Assembly: GCA_049177215.1 (NCBI GenBank)
Contig: CP185379.1
Span: 992,001-1,056,000 of the forward strand
DNA from: Pollutiaquabacter aromativorans
Lineage (GTDB): Bacteria > Bacteroidota > Bacteroidia > AKYH767-A > 2013-40CM-41-45
Direction of reading: 5' to 3'
DNA length: 64,000 bases
Shown here: positions 43,838-51,736 of the stretch, in pieces
Layout of the letters: every line of letters starts with the position of its first letter
Position numbering within the stretch: the stretch's first letter is position 1
Notes under the pieces: generated by a model
What the model was told of the DNA's origin: nothing
The model's input: the letters and a program-made list of their open reading frames with translations, nothing else
Databases searched by the model: none
Position numbers and translations under genes: made by a program

Positions 43838-45364
43838 TCACCCCACCACCACCCGCACCCTCCTGCCGTCGCTCAGCCGGAGCAGGTAGAGGCCGGGGCT
43901 GAAGGCGGATAGGTCGAGGGGGTAGGCGGTGGCCGGTGGCAGCTCGGTGTTCAGCAGGAGGTTGCCGGAGGCATCAAGCACCTGCAGGATGGTGCCCCGG
44001 CCGAAGGGAGCGCTGCTGCGCAGCAGGCAGCGGCCCCGGGGAGCGGGGTTGGGAAACACCTCCAGGTACGAGGCACTGAGCGCGTCCTGTTGCAGGCCGT
44101 TGGTGAGTGTATCGCAGGGGCTGCCGGCAAGGGGGCCCAGGCTGTAGTCGGCGTTGTTGGGAAGTCCGTAATAGGTGCGTTTGCCACCCAGGTAGAAGCT
44201 GAAGGGGCGGTAGTCGCAGGCCGGTCCGTCCAGGTCGGGCTGGTGGATCACGCTCAGGTTCTGGTTCACGTAGTTGCGCACGCTATCGGGGTAGGGGTAG
44301 CAATACACGCCCGGGCACTCGTATGCCCGGGTGAAATACACCCTGCCGTCGGGGCCGCGCCGCACCGCGCCGGTGCCGATGGGCGGATAGAACACGTCCA
44401 GGGTATCGCAACTGCCGGGCACATCGGGGGCGCTCAGGTTGAATTGCAACAAGTAGCCGTGGTCCATGGTGGAGCCGAACGCAACGGTTGATACATAGAG
44501 CAACTCGCCATTGGGAGAAAAGGCCCCTTCGTTGAAGATGCGGTTGTAACCCGAGGTCTGCTCGGGAAAGATGAGCCGGCGCTGACTGATCTGCCCGCTG
44601 CAACGGTCGAAATCGTACTCGCACATGAAGCCCCGTGCATTAATCAGTAAGAAATGATTACCATGGGGATGCCATACAATTCGTTGAATATCGAGATCGG
44701 ACGCCAGCCCCATGTCCTGGGTATCGGGTGGGCTGATACCAGATGGAGTAACCTCAAGTACATAGAACCGGTTGGTCTGGCCGGATGATTGACTGGACAT
44801 TTTACCGATCACCCACCAGTCGCGTCCGTTTCCATGGCGGATGGCGGTGAGGCAGTCGGCGTACTCCTCTTGTCCCACCTGCCGGTTCTGGTCCACCACA
44901 TCGCCCAGCCCCCCACGCAGGGTCATGTCAACCTCAGTGCAGTACAGACCGATCGTAGTAAAAAGAGAAATATAACTGAACACATAATATCGATTACTCC
45001 AGCCCGGCCGTGGTGTAATGGTAATCTCATTGTACCACTGCACACCGGCAATTGAATCGGCTCCTGGCATTATCTGATTCAAAGAGTCAAATACCCGGGC
45101 TGAATAAGGATTTAAACCCTGAGTCGCAGCGTAAAATAGTATTTGTCCAGTGTTGTTTACAATCGACCCACAACTTCCTCGCCCATCCATACCAGACTCA
45201 AACGAAACGGTGTTGAGCGGATCTCGGAAATCAATACCTGCTGAGTCACCGAAAAACCAAACGTTTTGATTGAACTGTGCAAAACTTAATCGGGGCATGA
45301 AAAGCAACAGCCAGCACCAGAAGACGTGAAACAGCACTTGTCTAATATGAAGTAGCCGGTTCAT
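43838..45364 (-). CDS. T9SS cargo protein, beta-propeller-like, copy 1
   Basis: 508 residues. A signal peptide (ending RLSFA-Q) is followed by FNQNVWFFGDSAGIDFRDP, a start typical of Bacteroidota surface proteins with repeated blades (IVWHPHGNHFLLINARG, AFSPNGELLYVSTVAF, RRGPDGRVYFTRAYE), suggesting a beta-propeller of about six blades. The last about 75 residues are a type A T9SS domain (VFPNPAPRGRCLL ... RRVRVVVG). The start overlaps the stop of the 1959-residue gene by four bases (ATGA), so they are coupled. From about residue 145 it is nearly identical to the protein at 51737. Function is unknown. Confidence 0.88.
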   Translation of the reverse strand: MNRLLHIRQVLFHVFWCWLLLFMPRLSFAQFNQNVWFFGDSAGIDFRDPLNTVSFESGMDGRGSCGSIVNNTGQILFYAATQGLNPYSARVFDSLNQIMPGADSIAGVQWYNEITITPRPGWSNRYYVFSYISLFTTIGLYCTEVDMTLRGGLGDVVDQNRQVGQEEYADCLTAIRHGNGRDWWVIGKMSSQSSGQTNRFYVLEVTPSGISPPDTQDMGLASDLDIQRIVWHPHGNHFLLINARGFMCEYDFDRCSGQISQRRLIFPEQTSGYNRIFNEGAFSPNGELLYVSTVAFGSTMDHGYLLQFNLSAPDVPGSCDTLDVFYPPIGTGAVRRGPDGRVYFTRAYECPGVYCYPYPDSVRNYVNQNLSVIHQPDLDGPACDYRPFSFYLGGKRTYYGLPNNADYSLGPLAGSPCDTLTNGLQQDALSASYLEVFPNPAPRGRCLLRSSAPFGRGTILQVLDASGNLLLNTELPPATAYPLDLSAFSPGLYLLRLSDGRRVRVVVG

Positions 45365-48300
45365 CGCACTACGATCAGTTTAGCATTACAGGCCTCAATA
45401 CCATCGCCGGTCAATTCGAATGAATAAAATCCGGGACTTAAAGCAGCGATATCCCATTCAACAAACAGGCTTTCTGCATCCAGGGACCGCGCTTCGAGGA
45501 TGTTTCCCCAGGCGTTTCGCAGCACCAAACGCTGTGTGACGGATCTGCCCACAGGGAGAGTAATGCGAACGGTCTTGACTGCCGGATTCGGTGACAAGAT
45601 CAGGGCAGGCAGACCGGAGCGGGAGTTGGCGGCCCGGCGGACCAACGGCAGGTCGTCCACCTTACGCATCAGTATCCCGCGCGCGAGAAAGACCGCTTCA
45701 CCGCCCGCGAACGGATGCTGGTAGGCGATCGATTCCAGGATCATCACCGTATCGGAGTCTGCGTCCAGGAACGGATCGTAGAGCGCAGCCAGGATGGCGC
45801 CCACCTGCTTTTTGTTCTGGTCACGCAGATGCAAACCGGCGATCAGGCTCAGACGCGCAGCTGCCAGGTCCACATTTCCTTCGAGCAGCCTGAGGCGAAA
45901 CTCCTCAAAAAGGCCGATGTCGTTGGTTCGCAGGGCCGCATAGGCCTGTTGATACAATCCGTCATCGATGCCACCCAGGTGCAAAATGGTGGAATCCAGG
46001 AGCACCCGCTTGTAGAATGCCTCCTGATCGTCATACAGGAACGACAGGCTGTCCGGGTCCGGCGGAGCCTGACCATCCAGGATTTCTCCGTACTCCTCTT
46101 CCCGTTTATCCTCGTCAAACGATGCCGGGGCCTGACAGGCAAGTGATAAAGAGCATGGAAGTTGAGCTACCCAAAACGGCCCGACCGGTTGGTACTCGAT
46201 ACCCAGTGCGGGGTTGTAGAGCCATTCAATTAAGAAACCAAGAGGCACCTGCCCATCCACATGATTGGAAGCGATGTTGCTTACCCAACGGTTGTTCCAG
46301 GCCGTGCTGTTGGCTGCGGAAGCCACCCAGTCCCCCTGGGCCGAAAGCTGGTTGTTGACACCGTTGGGGTCCAGGTACACGCCGTGGTAACAATGGTTCA
46401 GGAGGTTGCAGCGGAACGCGGTCTCGTTGCAATTCTCTTTGATGTTCATGCCGGCCGACATTTGATAAATCCGGTTTTGCCGAATGTTACACACTTTGCT
46501 GTAATTTAAGAAAATTCCTTTCATGTTCGGCAGTTGATCCTTACCGTTCGTGGAAAAGCTGTGGACTTCGTTGGATTCAACCGCCGTGCCGTAGCAGTTT
46601 TCCAGCCGGATGCCGGAGCGGACAAAGTTTACCAATGAAAGGGGGACGTTGTAAAAAATGCGGTTACTATAAGTCACCGGTGCCGTATTCGTGCCCGCGG
46701 TACCCACAAGGCCGTATTCCACGTTCTGTAAAAAGATACCTGTACCGGTGTTTCGGATCGTGTTGTCGCTGATGGTAAGAGGAAGCAAATGCGCGTACTT
46801 GTTGTACACGCCAATGCCCACACTGCCTTCCGTCCCGGCCTGGAAGACCGGCAAGGCCGGGTTCAGCATGTTCCCGGTGATCCGCATGTCACTTTGTGGA
46901 GGATTGGCCGGGGCAACAACAGCACCATAGAGCGGATAAAAATCATAGCAACTGAGACCATTTTGATACCGGTTCATGGTATTATTCTTCCAGACCAGGT
47001 CCCGACCGCTGCGGAGAATCCCGCATTCATCCAGATGATCGAACTGGTTATCCGAAACTTCAACATGAGCAATGCCTGTTGATGAAATACCGGTGGTCCA
47101 CCAACTGAAACTGCATGCAGCCAGTCCCACACCGCCCACCAGCAGGTCGTAAGTGCGAGCGGGTTGCATAGGACCATTTCGATTGATGATTTTAGAAGAG
47201 CCTGATCGAATCGCAGTGGATTTATCACCCAGGAAAGCCTGATCAAAGCTGAAATCGGTATTGACGATCGTGGCATCGCTGTCAAAGGCACGTATTCCAT
47301 AATCGGCCGTTCCAATGTAATTCTTATCAACGGCCAAAGCCGCGCCTCCAAAATGGAAAGCAGTTACACGGTCAAGGTCCAGTTGTGCCTTTGTACGCTG
47401 GCCCGCATAAGGCGGTCTGGCCAGGTAGCCGGAAGAGTTGATGAATCGGGTAGTCTTGATACTTACACCGCTGTAGTTGCCGCTTTGAAAGGAAGCGCCG
47501 ATGTAATTCTCATTGAATGTAGCATCGTTGATATCGACAGTAGCCTCATTCGTTACCAACAGACCGGTTACTGCGTCCCGGATCGTCGGACCGGAGAGTA
47601 TTTCCACTGTTCCACCAGAGGTAGTAATGCCTTTCCACATGGCGTCACATGCCGAGAGTACGGAAGGGCCATTGATGGACAAATGGGCACCGGCGTTTAC
47701 ATAAATTCCAACGTTTTCTGAAAACGAAAGGCTACAACTATTGAGTACTAGTGTAGTGCCATATTGAAGCACGATATCGCCATTTACTTCAACCACTTCT
47801 CCGTTCCATGTAACCGTGTTGTCTTGTGTAGAGCCTGCCGGATCGTATATGATCGTCAGTCCAGCGGGTGCAATCTGAATGGTAGAACCGGGAATGGTAC
47901 AGCATGGCAGCCCACTTATCGTGAATGAACTCTGATAAGCAGGCGCAGATGGGCAATCCAGATCGATAATCTCCAAATTGTAGGTTCCCGGTGGCAAGTC
48001 TGTGATGGGCGAAGTGGAAGATGTAATGTTCAGTGCCGGGATATGGTATTCATAGTTTCCGGAGCCGTGGCACACCTCGATTGCCAGGAGACCATTAGCG
48101 CCCTGATCACAGGACGCGGAAGGTTGAAGGTGCACTTCGTCGATGACCGGGTATTCCTCAATGTGCACTCCGGCTTCGTCGTAGCAACCGGTTGCGGGGT
48201 CTGTCATGCGGAGTTGATAGGTTCCGGGAGCCAAACCACCGGCTGCTACCACCGTTCCGTTACAACTCATCGGATTGCCATCCAGGGTGAATGCGTAATT

Positions 48301-51240
48301 CGTGCAACTTACAGCGGGGTAATAACTGCTCCAGGCCGGATTCAACCGCACTTCGCCGTCGGTTGCGCCGGGGCAGGAGATGCGCGACACAACCGGATGA
48401 TAGATGCGGGGTTTCGTTGTATAATCGAATCCGACTTCATAATAATCTGATTGCGTTAATCCGGTTGCATCTGTTACAAATACCTGATACAAACCCGGTA
48501 ATAATCCAGAGATGTCTTGGGTGACCTCTTCCCCAGGCAACCAACGATACGTGTAGCCTGAACCAGTCCCGGAGATAGTCAGTTGTATGCTGCCACTGGG
48601 CCCAGGCATCATCCCGGAGCAGGTTGACGCATTTGTAACTGTTCCCAGGATGCTCCAGGGCAAACCCACGGCTGCTCCAACATGGATTTCAAACGTCGTT
48701 CCGCATTTAAGATGATTGTAGTTGCCTGTAACCAGCAATCGATATCTACCTGCCGGAACATCCTCTAATCTAAAAGTGGGGGCGCCGAAATCAAGGTAAT
48801 CGGTCCTTCCAACCGGCTGCCACAAACCGACCCATTGCTCACGGTTCGGGGTAACAGGCACGCCTCCCTCAGACACCGTCAGCGTACAGATTATTGTATA
48901 TCGACCATTACCAAGGTCAGTGACAATCGGATTAATGATTGCTGGCACCTGAATCTCCCCACAAGATAAAAGCGTCGGACAGGATGGATCCGGATCAGGC
49001 GCAAAGTAATATGCGGTCCGCTCGCATCCTGTTTCAATTTGATTGACTGTTACCATGTAAAAAGGAACGCGGGCTCCATTTCCTCCGCCAAGTGAATAAT
49101 CGGAAGGATGCGCAATAATGGATGAAGAAGTTTCTCCGGTGGACCAACGATATGTACAACCGTTGTCCGGAGCCAGGGAGATTGCCGTAAGTTGAATGTC
49201 CAGCGGATTACCTGTCCCGGCATCACAATCAGGGAAAATATGAACAAGCGGATTCGGATTGATCGTCAGATGAAGGATATTACTGGTTGTGATGGCCCCA
49301 CCGGGAAGTGTATTCCTGATGAAAACATCAAAATCTCCCGGAACATCGAAATGATACGTTCGATTTGAATTCGTTCCGGCCCCAACGAACTGCAAACTAC
49401 TCTCTTCCAGGGTGGCTCGATTTCTAAAGATCCAGGCAGAATACGCATTTGCAACATCACCACCGGCCTGTAGTATTATCGGATCACCATAACAGCGTGT
49501 ATCCTCATCTGGTGTACTTGAACCATCCTGATCATTACTTATCACTACAAACGGTTGAGTGCCCGCAGCTACCACACGTAACTCACGATCGTCGGTATAA
49601 ACCGTGTTATTGCTGAAAAAACAACTCATTTCAATTCTATATGAATCGAATGCACCGGCAGGAGCAGGAAAACCGGAGCAGGCAGGGGAAAGGTCAATTG
49701 GCAGATCGTAGGGCGGCATATCTGATGGCCTAATAGCAGGAGTAGCCACTTCTGGTGATTGTAACAAGGGAGTCTGGCAGTATATGCTACCATCACTTCG
49801 GAATATTGTTATTCTGTACTGAAACGCTTCATAAGGTCCCGAGTAATAAATACGAGGAATATCTGTATTTGTCCACGGGTTGTTGATCCAGAATATCCGC
49901 GGACGCGTGTGGTAATTGACCAACTGACTTTGAGCATAATAACTTACTCCACCCGGATACATGATATTTGTTCTCGGATCGGTAGATAATGGACAATACA
50001 AAATTGGTGGATCATTAAAGTATAAGTAGTCTCTGTATATTGACCATTCGGCTGTAAAAATGTTCCTTAGGGTTCTGGAAGTTAGCAATCCATCTTCCGA
50101 GGGAGCAGAGTTTAGCCAATCGCCCAAAAAATCAGCCGTTCCGCTTGTTAATCGCGACTCCGCATTGAAAAGCGGGACTATCCTCGTATTAGGGAAAGTG
50201 TTTGGATAACTGAATTTCTCAGGTCTGCTACCACACTCTGGAGGAGACGTTGCTTGATCCAGATTCGCAGTAAAATAGGCATTTGCAGGAACGAAGGAGT
50301 TATAATAAGTTAAGAGAATTCTATCCGCAATTCTCGGAAACGGCCCGTTGTAACCGCTCGGGGGATCCGTAAGATCATCGGATCCATCAAGAAATCGAAC
50401 GATCTGATCGATTGAAAATCCTGCGGATGGGGTTGGGTCTCGTACGCCCCCAAGATACATTTGGAGAATGACAGAAGCGCCCGGCGAAAGGGCATTCCTG
50501 AAATTTTTTATGTTGGTCAGCGTGATCAAATCAGGTGCAATAACATTTTGAAACCGGTTATCAGTTGAGTTCCAATATTCATCTTCATAATTTATACCCG
50601 TAAACTTTTGAGAACATTCGTTGCATCCGTTAAAATTCAACACTCGTAATACAAGCTTTGCATTAATTGCGGTACGACTATTTCCCAAAAAATCATCTTC
50701 CAACCAAAGCAGATCAGGGTTAAAGGCTTCGTTATGCTTCTCTTCCTGGCTAAATCGCCAGGAAGAGATTGTTTGATCACCTAAATCCACATTGCCTACC
50801 GTAGCCAAAAACTCAGTAATTCCGCGACTTGCAGCGTACTCCATAAAACGACACAGATGCCAACGCAGACTTTGAAAACACATAGAGCCTTGATCCCATG
50901 CTCTCGGCTCATCCGGTCCTGAATTGGTATTGTATGTTCTAAAAATTGTGCCCAGGTCATAAAAGCTAAGCTGTGTAACATGATTATTCATGCAATAATC
51001 AAGTAGTTCTACTTCCTTCTCATAGATGCCATCATTGTTCACATCGGCTGCCAACAGGCTATGCTCCTCATCTAGCAATACAAATCCCTGATTAATCGAC
51101 GGGTTGATCATTCTTACCAATCGATCAATTTTAACACCTCGATTGGGGTCGGCAAGCCTTGCAGGTGGATACTGAGCTGAGCTGCTTAAACTGAAACTTG
51201 TAAGAATAAGAGCTGTCGACAAAATTGAATTGAATTTCAT
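45361..51240 (-). CDS. Very large multidomain T9SS surface protein with parallel beta-helix
   Basis: 1959 residues from MKFNSILSTALILTSFSLSS (signal peptide). The N-terminal about 500 residues are unrecognised, with alternating strand/helix pattern and acidic strand ends (GINYEDEYW near 217, ADRILLTYYNS near 305), reminiscent of a TIM barrel. The middle has Ig-like and SprB-like modules (YRWSTGETSS, GYTYRWLPGEE). Residues about 1180-1640 look like a right-handed beta-helix (VDINDATFNENYIGASF, ISDNTIRNTGTGIFLQN, NIRQNRIYQMSAGMNIKEN). A helical segment precedes a type A T9SS tail (LSPNPAVKTVRI ... AKLIVVR). Sixteen extra codons upstream are open but would displace the signal peptide. The 5' third is much AT-richer than the 3' part. 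It is coupled to copy 1 downstream. Confidence 0.85.
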   Translation of the reverse strand: MKFNSILSTALILTSFSLSSSAQYPPARLADPNRGVKIDRLVRMINPSINQGFVLLDEEHSLLAADVNNDGIYEKEVELLDYCMNNHVTQLSFYDLGTIFRTYNTNSGPDEPRAWDQGSMCFQSLRWHLCRFMEYAASRGITEFLATVGNVDLGDQTISSWRFSQEEKHNEAFNPDLLWLEDDFLGNSRTAINAKLVLRVLNFNGCNECSQKFTGINYEDEYWNSTDNRFQNVIAPDLITLTNIKNFRNALSPGASVILQMYLGGVRDPTPSAGFSIDQIVRFLDGSDDLTDPPSGYNGPFPRIADRILLTYYNSFVPANAYFTANLDQATSPPECGSRPEKFSYPNTFPNTRIVPLFNAESRLTSGTADFLGDWLNSAPSEDGLLTSRTLRNIFTAEWSIYRDYLYFNDPPILYCPLSTDPRTNIMYPGGVSYYAQSQLVNYHTRPRIFWINNPWTNTDIPRIYYSGPYEAFQYRITIFRSDGSIYCQTPLLQSPEVATPAIRPSDMPPYDLPIDLSPACSGFPAPAGAFDSYRIEMSCFFSNNTVYTDDRELRVVAAGTQPFVVISNDQDGSSTPDEDTRCYGDPIILQAGGDVANAYSAWIFRNRATLEESSLQFVGAGTNSNRTYHFDVPGDFDVFIRNTLPGGAITTSNILHLTINPNPLVHIFPDCDAGTGNPLDIQLTAISLAPDNGCTYRWSTGETSSSIIAHPSDYSLGGGNGARVPFYMVTVNQIETGCERTAYYFAPDPDPSCPTLLSCGEIQVPAIINPIVTDLGNGRYTIICTLTVSEGGVPVTPNREQWVGLWQPVGRTDYLDFGAPTFRLEDVPAGRYRLLVTGNYNHLKCGTTFEIHVGAAVGLPWSILGTVTNASTCSGMMPGPSGSIQLTISGTGSGYTYRWLPGEEVTQDISGLLPGLYQVFVTDATGLTQSDYYEVGFDYTTKPRIYHPVVSRISCPGATDGEVRLNPAWSSYYPAVSCTNYAFTLDGNPMSCNGTVVAAGGLAPGTYQLRMTDPATGCYDEAGVHIEEYPVIDEVHLQPSASCDQGANGLLAIEVCHGSGNYEYHIPALNITSSTSPITDLPPGTYNLEIIDLDCPSAPAYQSSFTISGLPCCTIPGSTIQIAPAGLTIIYDPAGSTQDNTVTWNGEVVEVNGDIVLQYGTTLVLNSCSLSFSENVGIYVNAGAHLSINGPSVLSACDAMWKGITTSGGTVEILSGPTIRDAVTGLLVTNEATVDINDATFNENYIGASFQSGNYSGVSIKTTRFINSSGYLARPPYAGQRTKAQLDLDRVTAFHFGGAALAVDKNYIGTADYGIRAFDSDATIVNTDFSFDQAFLGDKSTAIRSGSSKIINRNGPMQPARTYDLLVGGVGLAACSFSWWTTGISSTGIAHVEVSDNQFDHLDECGILRSGRDLVWKNNTMNRYQNGLSCYDFYPLYGAVVAPANPPQSDMRITGNMLNPALPVFQAGTEGSVGIGVYNKYAHLLPLTISDNTIRNTGTGIFLQNVEYGLVGTAGTNTAPVTYSNRIFYNVPLSLVNFVRSGIRLENCYGTAVESNEVHSFSTNGKDQLPNMKGIFLNYSKVCNIRQNRIYQMSAGMNIKENCNETAFRCNLLNHCYHGVYLDPNGVNNQLSAQGDWVASAANSTAWNNRWVSNIASNHVDGQVPLGFLIEWLYNPALGIEYQPVGPFWVAQLPCSLSLACQAPASFDEDKREEEYGEILDGQAPPDPDSLSFLYDDQEAFYKRVLLDSTILHLGGIDDGLYQQAYAALRTNDIGLFEEFRLRLLEGNVDLAAARLSLIAGLHLRDQNKKQVGAILAALYDPFLDADSDTVMILESIAYQHPFAGGEAVFLARGILMRKVDDLPLVRRAANSRSGLPALILSPNPAVKTVRITLPVGRSVTQRLVLRNAWGNILEARSLDAESLFVEWDIAALSPGFYSFELTGDGIEACNAKLIVVR

Positions 51241-51315
51241 GACTATAGATTTTAAAGTTGTCCTAAATATAGGATAATTATTTATCAATACTCTTGAGAT
51301 AAATATTTATCTATA

Positions 51316-51501
51316 ACAGCCGAAGCCTACGCGGAGCTGGACAAAAAAGCCAAAGAACTCGGCTCACAACTCCGCGCGCCTTTCATGACACTTTCGTTCA
51401 TGGCGCTGCTGGTGATACCGCATTTGAAGTTGAGTGACCTGGGATTGTTCGACGGGGACCGGTTCGCGCTGGCAGGTGACCAGCGCGCGGACGGAAATTG
51501 A
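51316..51501 (+). pseudogene. 3' remnant of an adenine deaminase gene
   Basis: A plus-strand frame of 61 codons ending TGA reads TAEAYAELDKKAKELG, then APFMTLSFMALLVIPHLKLS and DLGLFDGDRF. This matches the conserved C-terminal end of adenine deaminase (Ade), where PFM.LSF.AL.VIP.LKL.D.GL.D is typical. The upstream part of the gene is absent: an in-frame stop lies at 51295-51297, in AT-rich sequence belonging to the next gene's 5' region. The final residues (ALAGDQRADGN) no longer look like the family's end. It is therefore a relic, not an active enzyme. Identity rests on recalled family motifs. Confidence 0.65.
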
Positions 51502-51520
51502 ATCAGTTACGGGGGTTGTT

Positions 51521-51663
51521 TTTCCACTGTTCACTCACACTGTTTCTCACACTACGCACTCTTTATAAAATTAGTGTGAGAAACAGAAACAGGGCTAGTG
51601 GGCAGTGCTTTCCACTATTCACTCACACTGTTTCTCACACTACGCACTCTTTATAAAATTAGT
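51521..51663. repeat. Pair of 55-bp direct repeats with inverted repeat
   Basis: A 55-base unit at 51521-51575 recurs at 51609-51663 with one mismatch. Within the first copy, CTGTTTCTCACACT (51540-51553) is the exact inverse complement of 51573-51586, giving a 14-bp stem and a 19-base loop. The second copy ends exactly where the segment shared with array C begins. Confidence 0.85.
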
Positions 51664-51736
51664 ATTAGTTATTCGTGATTGGTGATTTGTAAGTGGCAAC
51701 ACGAAACTCGGAACCCGGAATCCGGAACTCCCAAAC
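51663..51736. repeat. Heptamer array D (copy of the array C tail)
   Basis: The sequence from 51663 is the same as 43764-43837 with very few changes and shows the same 7-base step (AGTTATT, CGTGATT, GGTGATT, TGTAAGT, GGCAACA, CGAAACT, CGGAACC). It marks the left edge of the duplicated T9SS gene. Confidence 0.8.

Larger units (their letters stand above)
51241..51736. other. 496-base gap in the island: gene relic, direct repeats, heptamer tail
   Basis: The gap holds, in order, the AT-rich upstream region of the 1959-residue gene, the C-terminal relic of an adenine deaminase gene, a 55-bp direct repeat with an internal inverted repeat, and the heptamer-type sequence shared with array C. No intact gene was found. 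Confidence 0.7.
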
